A stretch of DNA of 64,000 nucleotides, from the NCBI GenBank assembly GCA_009760855.2, contig WPIO01000025.1:1130501-1194500 (forward strand). Reading direction: 5' to 3'. This stretch comes from Cristatella mucedo (Eukaryota; Bryozoa; Phylactolaemata; Cristatellidae). The notes under the pieces are model-generated. The model made no database searches and had not been told where the DNA came from. It saw only the letters and a list, made by a program, of their open reading frames with translations. Each line of letters begins with the position of its first letter. Within the stretch, counting starts at the first letter, position 1. Below are positions 27,288-62,830 of the stretch, one piece after another. Made by a program: the position numbers and the translations under genes.

Positions 27288-30200
27288 CTGTTTTAATACG
27301 ACGAAGAAGCAGGTGACGCGTGCAATACGTGCACCACCACGCAGCGCGAAGCCCTCGAGCGAGCAGCCACTGGCAGCCTGCCTGCCTGCACGCGGGTGGC
27401 GCTTCACTCGATTCTTTCACTGTCGGCGATTTCGACAGCTTCCCTGCCTAATGGGGCACGCAGCCGAAGGCTCTAGGGAAACATTTCTCCAGCAGCCTAC
27501 CGGAAGGCCAAATATAAAATGGCCCAGTTCTGAAAGCATTGTGACATTGGGATAGTGGGGAATGCCTGCAGTACCGGTTTATGCCTTATAACGAGCAAAG
27601 TAACACAGTGCAAACACACTAATCGATCTATCAATAATAAAATTATTATTAATATACATATATATCATCCTGATGGAACCCAGTATGTTTATAGCCTGTT
27701 TCTATAGCCTAGATAAGAAACATACAAATAGATTAGTAACAATAATATGCATAGTAACAGTAAGCATAGACACATCAAGGATGACTCACATGCATGAAGA
27801 AAATGCTGCCAGGAACAGCAAGGCTTTTTAGCTTGCTTAAAGTGTCGTCAAGGCCAGTAAAAAAAAACTCACCTGCACACAGTATATCATTCCCACTCTA
27901 GTCTTTAGCCGTGGAAAAACTTTGTCCAGCAACTACTCAGGTTTTTAATACTTCACATGATCAATGGGTTTAGCAGAAGTTTTCGAAATGATAAGCAGCT
28001 TGTGGAGCACCTAAACAAGAATGCTTATCAAGAAAACTTCAGATGGGCTTCAAACGACACATTGTCACAATGAAACTGCTCTCCCTTTGACCAATTAAAT
28101 TCTAGGTAGAAAAACCCATTGGGACACTAGCTGGAGATAAATAAAAAAATGGCTACAAGTTGGTTAATAAATCCAGAAAATTCAGCCGCGTGTCTACATT
28201 GCTTAATGAGCTGTGATGGCACCGGTTCGATCAACAGATACAGAGCAGAATTCTTACTGAGTTCCACGATGCCTGCCATTTCTTGGCTCCTCCAGTCTAG
28301 CTTAATTACTGCACCAGTTTCAGCCTGCTCAAGCCCCAGCTCTGGTGATCCTTGACCGAGAGACTCAACTTCACAATTTTTATTCAACGACATCAGTCCT
28401 GCAACCGAGTCTGGCACATTCTCTCCAGCCATCCTGCACTGCTACTTCCATGCTACCCACTTCAACGGCGGTCCACATGATTCAGCTGTGCTTTTTTCTC
28501 TTGTTGCATGAGATGGAGTCAATTGTCAAATGTGCACCAAAGGCCCCTAAAGCATTGAATGTGTGCTACAGAAAATTCCGCAAAAAAACACCCACCTAGT
28601 CAATGCGGAGTTACATATTGGATACATACATACACAAATACAGATATACATGTCAAGTGGTGTATGATGTCGTGACGGTAGAGTGCTGCAGGCTTTGACT
28701 GCATTGGAACTAAAGGATTGGTTACCGAAGGATTTGAGGTCGATTATATATGCATATCCAAACGATCGGTGTCTGAATAGTTAATTTATCGAAAACCAAA
28801 ACATTGCAACATTGCATGATTAGTTAAGGTCAACGTCAATAAGCTAAGAGGTGGTCACAACAAACAAGAGAATGCTATAACAGACTAATAAGAAAATAGG
28901 CTAATCTAGTTTATAATGAACACGTGCTAAGACATCGACAACACAACCAAGCTGCTGCCAATCGGCACCTAGAAGGCACCAGCAAGCAGAGAGGATGTAC
29001 GTGAGATAAGTGTGACAAAATAAAAAATAAAAGGTTAGCTGATTTAATGTCATTTGTATATCGGCAGAGGAGCCTTAACGACTATAGTGAGCCGTGATGG
29101 CACACTAGGTAAGGTGGTTGCTTTCACGAATTTGGTCCCGAGGTCGTGGGTTCGATTCCTGCAGTGGGCGATTCTTTATCGCCATTGCAAGCGGTGGTGA
29201 TAGCCGTAAGGGCTCCTCGGTCGCTATACAAAAAAGGCTGTTTAATCAGCTAAGATATATATTTATCATCACCGATTGCAGTGGGTGATCCATGATTGCT
29301 TACTGCAGGACTCGAACCAACGACCTCGGTCGTGATGAGCGATCACCTCACTTCCTGGGCAAAGACCCAAAGATCACAGATCAACCAAAGTCTATAGACC
29401 GGCTATGAAAGCATTAGTTCAGTATGAACCTACATCTGTGACGATTTGGCAGAATATAGCAAAAGACTACTGCGACAGGCAAAGAAGAAGCAATATTTGT
29501 ATAGGCATATGTAAACACACACATACACACACACACAATTCATTTGTATAGTGCCATAAGATATTGCAATCTATTTAGGCGCTTCACTTGTGCAACAGAA
29601 CTCGAGTTCACAACCTTGGTCATCGAATACATTCACCTTGGCCTTGATCGGGGCAAGCATCTTAACCACCGGGCCAAACCATTGCGGCATGACTATTCAT
29701 CAACGCCCAACAAACTCTTCCGTACAATAGTGCAAAAAGCTAATCCGGATTGGCAAAAGAAGGATTATGGGAATGATTCAAGGGCATGATCAGTCTCTCA
29801 AAAATTACCGGTAACAACGCTGAAGTTCAACGTAACCGTCTGCCAAATGGCAGCAGCAACACAAGAATAGGACGATCAGTCACCAGAAAACCAGAGCTTC
29901 ACATGGAACGATGTTTTTCGCAATTTCACAGCCCATGCCTACAAGCAATGTGCTACTACTTCTCATCATAGTACAATTACTGAATGCTCGACATTGGGAC
30001 TGACCTTGCGGCCATGTTGCAGCAGGCCGCTACTTTCATGTGCACCCAGCTCCTCATCCATGATAGCTTGAACTGCTTTCATCTAGAAAAAACAAGGCAC
30101 TTGAAAAACAAAGGCAGACACTCGAGTCAATTTCACGACATTGTAGACAACAGACAGCCGTGGCAAAAAACACTACATTCTCGGCACCTGAGGTGCATCT

Positions 30201-32027
30201 ACGCAAGTGCTAGGCTGCAGGCTGTCAAACCAAAAACACACAAACAGTTAGTGTCACCGGCACCGAAGAAAAATTTGACCTCTGCACTTTCAGACAATAT
30301 ATTGCATTCCAGTGGGCACCTCTACAGACCATCTCAATGGGCAAAAAACCAACAGCAGAACTTGCCACCAATGAAACACAGCCAGGATAAGGCATCGATT
30401 CTCAACTCCGAGTCTTTATTACATGCAAACAAATTTGAAGACATATGTTGATCAGCAAAACATCTTGCAGAAATTGACATGCAAGTAGCTTGATACCTGA
30501 TCATAAGGAAGCCAGTCTCGGGTACACGTTTGGTTCCACTAGCAAAGTTACTAGACCCCCTCCAGCATACATGAAAGTTTCTGTTTTCATGCGAGTGTGT
30601 GCCAGGAGCAGCAGGATGGAGAAATAGCACATGCAGGAACAGCAATAGATGCAGTTGAGCAACCACAACCTTGTTCAGCATATGACTGGGTGCCGATGGT
30701 AGCACACATATGACCCGGCTGCCATCTGGATTTTCGAGAACAACGTCTTCTTTTTTCCACCCCTGTTAAGCACAGAGAAATGGAGCATATGAATGCAAAC
30801 AAAATCGTCAAGAAACCGTCACTGATGCTGCTGCCATGGTATGTCTCCACGAATGACGCACTCACGGGGAACTTGAGTGCATCCTCGGCAGCGCTGTGGA
30901 AGCGCCGATGGCAAGCTTCATCAGTTTCGTCGCCCGGTGTGTACATCATGCCGCACTGTGGACAATGGCGAGGATCGCCGGCGACTTGCTTCTGACCGAG
31001 ATCCTGACAGATGCAAGCATAAAGAGTGACACGAATAATATACATAATCAAACACAGTGAGGACAAGACAGCCAATGCAACAAGACTATAAACAAAAACA
31101 AGTGCATACCAATCTTGTCTGGATAAGCGTTCGAGAGGCTTGGAAATGCCTCGGCGATTGAATTTTAGTTTGAGTGTCAGTGATCTTGCTGGAGTGCCCG
31201 CTGCTGCTTCTGCTGTGAGAATTTGCAGCAGCTACAGACATAAACAAAGCTCGAGGCTATTAACACACAAACACACATGCAATACACAAACAAGCATAAT
31301 AGCTTAAAACCGTGCCGGGTTCTCATAGACATCGAATAGTCAGACGTAATGAGAAAAGAGTAATACCTGCAGCAGGCACGACATTCTCTTTATCTCTGTT
31401 GGTTTTGTCTTCACAGTTGGAGCCGGCAATGCAGTCAGTCAGCGCAGTTGTTGAAAGGCGCCGCCTACTATACGTGCGAAGTGGCACCCTCGCCGTCGCG
31501 ATTTCGTGCGAGCTGTCATCGGTGGCCAAAAACGGCGACTTTACACGGGTGTCCGCTGACTTTGCGACTCGCGACGGTGAACTTTCCTGGGTCGGCGTTG
31601 ACTCCAGTCTGGATACACAGCCGAAAGTGCTATGACCCGATGAGATATCCGCAGAAACAGGAGAGCTCAGATTTAGCTCACTAGCGCTGTCCTCGTCGCT
31701 CGTCAGCGCCGAGGCGTGCAGGATCAATATCTCGGCGTTGCTGCATCGACGTTTCCTGCCGACGGCTGATCGCTCAACGTCGACTTCGCCCGACTTCGGG
31801 CGCGGCGTGGACGGGCTGGAGATCTCGCTGGCGCGACCGAAGAACGAAGCGAGACTTGCCGACGGCGACTCGTCCGACGGCACCGTGGGAGCCGCACGAG
31901 CGCCACGTTGAGGGCTCAACATCTTGCCCGTCGAAGGTACGCGTGAGGAACGCGACGGCAGCGACGAACGGGTCGGCGACAGGAAATCTTCCATCCGCCG
32001 CTGACGGGGTGACCGCAGACTCTCCAT
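27049..32027 (-). CDS. ESCO: ESCO/Eco1-family cohesin acetyltransferase (C terminus not found)
   Basis: ESCO enzymes acetylate SMC3 to lock cohesin on DNA in S phase. Exons, in phase: 31367-32027, 31110-31231, 30866-31003, 30670-30762, 30005-30082, 27049-27287, giving 443 residues. Residues 1-260 are a basic, Ser/Pro-rich tail with a PIP-like Q9xxM12xxF15L16. A C2H2 finger follows (C275, C278, H293, H297, with GMMYTPGDETDEA between), spaced as in human ESCO2. Next come GWKKEDVV and LENPDGSRVICVLP, VQAIMDEELG, and the GNAT core AYLYISAK, GIYRLWVCRTGRRQGIATCL, where RRQGIA is the acetyl-CoA loop. The last ~45 residues (SDPTPDG region) were not found. ESCO1 versus ESCO2 cannot be decided. The start is provisional. 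Confidence 0.93.
28290..28530 (+). mobile_element. LINE-like remnant of the second family
   Basis: It shares blocks in order with 18390-18680: TACTGCACCAGTTTCAGCC, GCTACTTCCATGCTACCCAC and TTGTTGCATGAGATGGAGTC. Eroded. Confidence 0.45.
29034..29371. mobile_element. Inverted cluster of family B SINEs
   Basis: An intact plus-strand SINE (29091-29252) has GAGCCGTGATGGCAC, the B box GGGTTCGATTCCTGCAG and the end CTGTTTAATCAGCTA. It is flanked on the left by an inverted copy of its own terminal 55 bp (TTAGCTGATTTAATGTC, then GAGGAGCCTTAACGACTAT). On the right it is flanked by an inverted head and body copy (29273-29371; GGACTCGAACC). Every unit is therefore next to an oppositely oriented one. Confidence 0.82.
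29537..29681 (-). mobile_element. SINE family A
   Basis: The reverse complement runs TGGTTTGGCCCGGTGGTTAA, then GGTTGTGAACTCGAGTTCTG, AGTGAAGCGCCTAAATAGAT and ATGGCACTATACAAATGAAT. It has the same head-to-tail order as 39281 and 47446. Confidence 0.8.
30005..30082 (-). CDS. ESCO: ESCO exon 5
   Basis: 78 bp; acceptor TTTTTTCTAG, donor CGCAAG followed by GTCAGT, phase 0 both sides. It encodes MKAVQAIMDEELGAHE then SSGLLQHGRK. The family has VxDVQELVDNELGF at this point. Confidence 0.9.
30670..30762 (-). CDS. ESCO: ESCO exon 4
   Basis: The acceptor is GTGCTTAACAG. It encodes GWKKEDVVLENPDG and then SRVICVLPSAPSHMLNK, equivalent to GWKKERVVAEFWDG in human ESCO2. The donor AACAAG followed by GTTGTG is weak, but the join to exon 5 is in phase. 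Confidence 0.88.
30866..31003 (-). CDS. ESCO: ESCO exon 3 (zinc finger)
   Basis: The acceptor is GCATCTGTCAG and the donor is TTCCCC followed by GTGAGT. The 46 residues carry GQKQVAG, CPQCGMMYTPGDETDEACH and RRFH, the C2H2 finger conserved in all Eco1/ESCO proteins. Confidence 0.94.
31110..31231 (-). CDS. ESCO: ESCO exon 2
   Basis: The acceptor TTATGTCTGTAG matches phase 1 from exon 1, and the donor is AGATTG followed by GTATGC. It encodes a Ser-rich stretch, then TKIQSPRHFQASRTLIQTRL, with no known domain. It is supported by splice phase rather than homology. Confidence 0.75.
31367..32027 (-). CDS. ESCO: ESCO exon 1 (N-terminal tail)
   Basis: The first in-frame ATG with a good frame is at 32027 (MESLRSPRQRRMEDFLSPT). 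The frame is open further upstream to about 32144 without an ATG. It ends GCTGCAG before GTATTA, in phase 1. Composition is basic and Ser/Pro-rich, typical of the disordered ESCO N terminus, and GC-rich. The QRRMEDFL motif resembles a PCNA-interacting box. Confidence 0.78.
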
Positions 32028-32144
32028 CGCGCTACAAGCGTTCCAACTCGGCCGCTCGGAGCGCTGCAATATGTTTACGTACCGCAGGCTGGCACTTGGC
32101 CGCAACGCCGCCGACTGAGTAAGGGATCCGTAATAGTAATTCAA

Positions 32145-35100
32145 TGACAGAATTCAGATGCGTTCCTTTGAAAATTCATGAATTTAGCTATGACAGATGC
32201 GATATGATGATATGAAGATACGCATACGGACCGCGGCAGCAGGGCAAGACCACCCCAGCTTCCTACGGCGCCGTAACCATACTTCCCGCGCAGTCGATGT
32301 CAAGGACACTCACCGAGGGGATATCTGCGGCTTTACGCTGCCCCCTCCCAGACAAGATAGAAGAGCCCAGTTCTGTGCCAGAATAATCATTTTGGAGCAG
32401 GCTATGAAGACGGACCAAGTTATTTAAGAAATACCCGCGCGCAACGATGCTGTAAAGGCACCCTTTTCAAGTAGTCCGGGATGAGGGCAGGCCAGCCCTA
32501 CGGATGGACGAGCACCCCCCCTCACCCCGTCGGTAAATGAACTGAGAACTCAATGTGCTCTATTCTTCGTATGCATTGCCGCGCACCGACGTCGTGCTCA
32601 AATTTAGAAACTCGCTTGGTAGACCAAATTCTTCGAGCGCTCGAGAATCCAATCGTCCACTGTCTAACGCGAACTGCATCGAGCATACGCCCCCCATGCG
32701 ACGCCTGCTGCAGCCTCCGCGCCTGTGCCCAGACGGGCGGGTCGCAGGCAAATTGCTGGCGCAAGTTTACCTGCGAACCTCTCTTTGTTGCTGAAAGTGG
32801 TAAATAGCGCGCGTCGTGCGCCCGCTTACTGGTCCTACAGGTACTGATGCAGCGCGCCCACGACGTATCCGGAAGCGTGTCTGCACGTCGCCCGCAAATA
32901 TCCGCTTGCCCTCTGTGCGCGATACCTTTGATGGCTATTCACTCTAGCTTGTTCTCATCAAGTTTAACGTGTTTATGAAACATCAACCTCGGTTTGTTTG
33001 TCGCTTAACACGACTAATTGACCTCGATGCCGCCCTTAGCTGCTGTATTGGCCCCGCTCGTGCGTTTCGACGTAAGCGGAGTTCAGATGCATTGCACGCT
33101 GCGAAATGGCCAGAATTTCACAGATAATCTATGCGAGTCATGCTTCATGTCATCTCCTGACTTGAAGATATTTAAAAACAGCTATTCACCAATGTTCCTC
33201 ATAGACTTTGTCCGTCGATGCGAATGTCCTCTGTATGCTTTCGCGAACTGAAATTTTGCAAGCTTCCTTTCCAGCACATGTAAAGTGCCTAGCAAGTTAT
33301 TTATTTGTTTTACTCTACTATTTTAATGTTTTATTATTATTATTATGCAGCCGTTACCACGTTGTGCAGCAGCAAAATACTGCCAGAAATATAGTTGTAT
33401 TTTCAGCGTATATGCGAGTGGGCATTTTTCTTTCCATACCTTGTCATTTATGATTTCCAGAAAAAACCGTGAAAATTAATTCTTGATGACGTCACATAAA
33501 TTCCGAAGCTTAATCCAGAACATGGGCAAATTCAACCTAACTACTTTACTCTCAACAAATTAATAGTAACTGGCACTGCTTCTTCGATGCAAATAGGTTT
33601 TAGATGGACGCTATCACTGAGTGGTAATTTAAAATTAGGTCCCGAGCATCAAAATAAAATAAAAATTTCTCATGGTGATTATGCAAAAGTTTTTGATTGA
33701 TAAGAGGGCTTCTATGTCTGATGTCGCATAGTCAATATCATACGGTACATTCCAAGAGCAATAGAGAGATATATGTGCATACCACGAGCCATAACGTGAT
33801 GACTAATTCGAAACCTAGGGTCGGGAAGTCAGGGCTAATACACTACGTTTAGAGCTCGCGACAGCAGATACTGCACGCGTTGAAGGCGCTGCGGTGCGAT
33901 GATTTGATTTTAAATACGAGGAGCAGAGATGCACTTCACCACGGACAATCTCAAGAAGTGTCAACATAGTAAGAGAATTAAAAAACTGCTTCGACAGTAG
34001 CCATGGACCCAGGAAGGGCGCCGGCGCATCCTGGTCCCTTTGATCCTCTACGATCGGCTGCCTCTAGAAAGATCAAGATTGAGCCTATCCCTGGCCGAAG
34101 CCTGGCTATGCATGTGGTAGTTACCAATAACCCGAGGGAGCGCTTGGATAATAATAATAATAATAATGCACTTGATAATGGAATGAATGGATGTAATGAA
34201 CCTCATGGTGATTACGGAGGTGCGAAGCTTTTTAAGGTGCTTTGTGTTGCGGTGTCAGCTACCACACAGCAACGTGCGGTGGCTCTAGGTGTGGTGGCTC
34301 TTAGCTAAAAATAGGCACTTGACTGTTATAATAATAATAATAATAATAATAATAATGTACTTGATAAAGCGCCCTCAAAGAACTTAATCTCTTTCTAGGC
34401 GCTTTACATTTGCTGCAAAGGGAAATGCAATTGAATGGTAAGTAAAATCATGCTTGAAAAACAAACAAAATGAATAATATGGTAAGGAGTGACATGCACA
34501 GAGTCAGCATGCAAATGTGGTTAGTGGCAGCATGCACAGTGTCAGCACACATAAGCACGTGAAGGACGAATCACAGGGATCCACTAAATGCTGTCCTAAA
34601 TAGGTGTGTTTTTAAGTTCCTTTTAAATGTGGTCAGGTCAGGGGATGTTCTGACGCAGATCGGGAGGGAGTTCCAGGCTTTGGGAGCATACGAACTAAAT
34701 GCACGGTCTCCAAAGGATTTAAGGTTTGTACGAGGTATTTGTAGACTGTTGGATTCCGAAAAGTGGGTGGTACTATGCTTGGCCTGGTGGGCGAGTAGTC
34801 TGAGAGATAGGCTGGAGCCAAAGAATAAAGTGACCTAAAAGTGAGCGAAAAAACCTGGAAGTCAATCCGTTGCTTGACTGGTAGCCAGTGCAGGTCGGCG
34901 AGAAGTGGAGTAATGTGACAGCTGCGACGCTCACGACAGACTGTTAAGCTAGGTTGGTCATCTAGTGATGTCATTTTTGAGCAGGGCATCCAGATTTTTC
35001 CTAGAGGCTGCAGGAGATGTGATGTGCTGGCGGAGCCCATTTTAGTTGTGATACCGATAGATTTGTTCCAGTTTCTGGGTGACATTAGGTTTGCCCATTA

Positions 35101-35575
35101 CCATTAAGGTTTCATTTTATAGTCATTCAATTTGAAAAAAGCTTGCTGCCATCCAAGTGAAATTTCAGCAATACCAGCAACAGGGGAGACGAAACGCATG
35201 AAGGCAGGGAGAGGTCACGGCAAAGATACAGCTGTTTGTCGTCAGCATATAAAATAAAGCCAAGATTGTGCAAAGTGCGCGGTAGTCTCCTTCCTTTAAC
35301 AGCACCTCGACTCTAGAATAGCCGAAGTATCGGATGCATTCAAGATAATTCAGTTCACTATAGAGATAGGTAGAAACACGAGGTTGAGCGGAAATCCACC
35401 GTGCGAACAACGGCGCAAACCGATCGGGCGAAAGCGTAGCAGGCGCTCGAAAAATGATGTCGCTGGACACGCTGTGACTGACCGGAGCGCCGCAAAGGCG
35501 CGAAAATGATGCTATTGGACGCGCTGTCACCAAAACGCCGGCTGCAGGCGCGGGATTTGCTTGGCATCTTCGATC
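32145..35575. other. Divergent intergenic region between ESCO and ACTL6
   Basis: 3.4 kb between two genes pointing apart. The ends are relatively GC-rich (32200-32950 and 35380-35575), as expected for promoter-proximal DNA, and the middle is AT-rich with a LINE at 34323-35110 and AAT repeats at 34149-34165. No TATA box or initiator could be fixed. No coding exon was recognised. Confidence 0.6.
34323..35110 (-). mobile_element. CR1/L2-like LINE 3' part, best preserved copy
   Basis: The AAT tail and stem-loop (AGCGCCCTCAAAGAACTTAA; TTCTAGGCGCTTT) are at the left. The minus strand then gives a 150-codon frame: RRSCHITP, LLADLHWLPVKQRIDF, LYSLAPAYLSDY, and LNPLETVHLVRMLPKPGTPS. This is the C terminus of a non-LTR reverse transcriptase polyprotein. 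It is 5' truncated, with the RT catalytic region missing. Confidence 0.9.
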
Positions 35576-55363
<19,788 letters not shown>

Positions 55364-56124
55364 TCGACTGCTCGTCAGCTGCTGTGTCACAAGACGTGCT
55401 TCTTTGACCGGTCGTCGTCTCCCCCCCCCATTGGACTGCTGGCAAGGCTGACCTCTGTAAATTAGACCAGCCACTGGGGCAGTTGGGGGCGAGCCTGTTT
55501 ACACCCATTCTGCTGGGTACTACCCCACCAGCAGGTGATCGGCAGCCTTGTTGCCTAAAGATGGCACAACGACGTCACTGCCTACGTCCTGCTCCACAGA
55601 TGTCTATTGCTTAGACAGAAGCAGCATGTTGGAAGAGGAATGAGATAGCCATGTACCCTGCTGGTAGCAGGATTGCGCATGTGCAATACAGATGCTCTGC
55701 ATTCTGCCTTGTCTGCTTATTACTTGTAGTGTGCTTGTGCATTCGTGCATGCTGGTGTCTTGCTTCACCGGTGTCATACAATAGATGCAAACACGATCAT
55801 ATGTTCTTACCATAGCTGCTTGCTGTCATATTTAGACACAGGCTTTGACCCTTTTTAACTTATCAAAACAGCTCCAGATCGAGTGGTTAGACATAACCTT
55901 CCCAGGAATTTAAGTTATGAGTTTGTATAGCTCAATGGGATCGCATTGGTTCACTGCAGTCGATAGGGCTACTGATATTGCACCGGCAGGGAGCTTGCTA
56001 GTCTACGACCTCTCCAGGCTTGTGGGTACAGAAGAGCTTGCTCGGCTTGACAATCAAGACACTGGCTGCACACTAATGCAGAGTCCTTAGCCGTCGAACT
56101 AGAGCTTCGAGTCGACTTCTGTTA

Positions 56125-56130
56125 AATAAA
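56125..56130 (+). terminator. Candidate ACTL6 polyadenylation signal
   Basis: AATAAA in GTTAAATAAATTC, about 760 bp after the stop codon. It is the nearest canonical hexamer I noticed on the plus strand; the assignment is tentative. Confidence 0.3.
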
Positions 56131-56228
56131 TTCGTGAGGCTGCAGCCATCGTGTTGCAATTCAGTAAGTTACTCCAGAAACTGTAAAACGATCTTATTTT
56201 GCATGCTTTTTGCACTTAGCATGCACTA

Positions 56229-56241
56229 TTTATTATTTATT
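56229..56241 (-). terminator. Candidate AK2 polyadenylation signals (two overlapping hexamers)
   Basis: Two AATAAA hexamers on the minus strand (reverse complement of TTTATTATTTATT), about 570 bp after the AK2 stop and roughly 100 bp from the plus-strand candidate. Tentative. Confidence 0.3.
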
Positions 56242-56810
56242 ATACATATACTGCTCACTCATGCAGATCCTGTCCCCATGCAATTTTTGTGGCCAGTGCT
56301 TATAACACTGAAATATTTGAGGTTATATTTTGATTTCCGTGGTACGAGGATTTATCTAGCCAGCACTGTATCTGTGCATGAATTAGTCACATTCATCATT
56401 ACAGCAAGACATGCAGCCCAAAGTCGGCAGGAAGAAGGGAGGTCTAGAGGCATAACTGCACAAACATTGATTTGGTTTACATTGCTGCTACTCTTCAATG
56501 ATTACCCCGATGTCACCTTATGCAATACTCCCCAAAATTGTCTTATCTTGATTCGCTGCTGTACTTTAGGACTAACATCGAATACAGATTAGTTTCTATT
56601 ACCAAAGAAATTTTTTTGCTTGCGAGTAATCTTTGCAAATTCTTCTGTCACAAACTAAACAATGCTTGCACATGCAAGCTAGCAAGAGTGATGGCACTGA
56701 TCGTGTTGCACCTAATGTCGAAACAACAATATTGTGACAGATAAGCAATCCTGAAACTGTATTCATTGTTGATATATGCAGATCAAATTACCAAAACATA
56801 GCGTGCCAGC

Positions 56811-61056
<4,246 letters not shown>

Positions 61057-61347
61057 CTATAAAACATGGTGAAGATGGCATTAAAGCATTATCACAGATG
61101 CACGCGAACGACACCGATTGCCAATCCACTCGCTGCTGAATGCATGACACTGTGGTGGCCAGCTCCTCACTAGGCCCTGACGACAGCTAGCACTGTAGCC
61201 CTAGAGGACATATATCACACATCACTTAAAAGGCTAGACGAAGCAGTATTAACAAACCCCATTTTGATCATGATAGTTTTGCTGCTGTTTGACAAAACTA
61301 AGTTTTTGAAAAAGCTCACACCAAATGCCGACAACATTATCATCCCC

Positions 61348-61541
61348 ATGATGATTTGGCTCAGTGGTTAAGGTGCATGCCTCTGACAAGTAGTTAAGGC
61401 ACTCGCCTTAAATGAGCGAGGTCAAGGCTAATGCATTCGATTAACGAGGTCGTGGGCCACAGCCCTGCTGCATATGTGAAACGCATAGAGATTACATTCT
61501 CTAAGCGTGCTATGCAAATGAATTATATTAAAATTATTTTA
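61348..61541 (+). mobile_element. SINE family A with internal duplication of the head
   Basis: The A-box region GATTTGGCTCAGTGGTTAAG is followed by a partial repeat (TAGTTAAGGCACTCGCCTTA). Next come CGAGGTCGTGGGCCACAGCC, GTGAAACGCATAGAGATTAC and TTCTCTAAGCGTGCTATGC. Confidence 0.75.
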
Positions 61542-61949
61542 TCGCCTCGTTAGCCTAGCTATGATGCAGCTAAAAGAGGTTACAAGGAGCTTAGCAGCTC
61601 AGTGACTGCATGCTGAGCAACAGAAATAATGGATCTTAACGCTTGGCAGCGTTAGAGCTTTGTATCAGACTACGTAGTTAGGTCACTCATGCAGATCTCA
61701 AGGCACGAATTCAATCCAAGCAGCTTTTAAGAGCCATATCTCTAAGAGGCCTTACTGGTGAAATTTTCTATGCAAGCGAGCAGATGCTCAATGCACGTTC
61801 CCCAGGCCTTGTTTTAGTTTCCTTTTCCGACCTCTCACAGCAAAGACTATGGAGCGTACCAGCAATGGAGTACTTACTGCTAGTCCTTCACTATCAGGGC
61901 AAAAGTAATCGAAAGAAAGCTCGTCAAATGGACATGAGCAAAGGCTGCA

Positions 61950-62830
61950 AAAGGTTTAACTTGACCAAGTGCGCTTGGATGGAATTCGTGGCCGACTGCA
62001 GCCAACCAGGATCAGGCAATGTACAGCGAGGACCGTATGTTGCAGATGGCTACTCCTGATACTGTCTGGCACTGTCACCAGGCTCTCACAGCCACTGAAA
62101 TCTGTTGCATGGACCAAAGCTAGCTTACAAACGGTGTGCCATCACTTACTGAGATGAATATATTTCGTAGAGTGGCCAAGGAACCATGTGCAACGCCAAA
62201 TACAGGCGCATAGGCCAGGTGCCATGCTCACCAGATGGCTGAAAACTGGGCATTCAATTTATCAGACCGACGACAAGTACACCTGTAATCCTCTCGAGCA
62301 ACAAATACAGCTTCATGTCAGCCAACGTAACGGTGAAGAGCAGCCTGACGACGGCTTGCCGTGTACAGTGATATATAAGAGGTGAAAGAGTCACGGCAAT
62401 GAGCCCTTTTCTCTTGTATAGGAACAAAGCCGCGCATTCCCAATACTACAGACCGAAACGTTCACCTTGGGTGGGGCAAAACGTGCTCGACGACTTTAGC
62501 ACGACAACGACCCAAAACACAGAGCAGAGCTTGCATTAAAAACCATTCTTAGCCAACTAAGTAGTCGAGTTAGTGAATTGGCCACATCTGTCGCCGGATT
62601 AAAACCCCATGAACATCTACAGGATGAAATGAATCGGCGATTGATAAGGTGTCGGCGATTGATAAGGTGTCGGCAATCTGCCTACCTAAGCAGCCAAGTT
62701 TTTTTTTGACAGCCATAACAAGCTGTGGGTGGCTACGGTGCAGGACACGATTAAGCGCCATCGATACCCAGCTTTGTGCAGACCGTTAGCAAAGAAGGAA
62801 CTAGCTTGTGCTTAGGAAGCAGTCCAATGA
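61950..62830 (+). mobile_element. Tc1-like transposon relic
   Basis: The plus strand reads QHRWKT-type eroded sequence, then near 62500 FSTTTTQNTEQSL in one frame and DNDPKHRAELAL in another (second catalytic region QQDNDPKHT). Then SVAGLKPHEHLQDEMNRRL near 62590-62645 corresponds to SPDLNPIEHLWDEMKRR. Frameshifts and stops abound. Confidence 0.75.

Larger units (their letters stand above)
27288..30004 (-). other. ESCO intron 5, repeat-rich
   Basis: 2.7 kb. It contains a LINE-like remnant near 28290-28530, the family B SINE cluster at 29034-29371, a CA-rich run (29513-29536) and a family A SINE at 29537-29681. No coding sequence was recognised. Confidence 0.8.
55364..56810. other. Convergent 3' intergenic region between ACTL6 and AK2
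   Basis: 1.45 kb separates the two stop codons. It should contain both 3' UTRs and polyadenylation sites. No other gene was recognised; the 56134-56592 open frame has no known domain. Confidence 0.75.
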
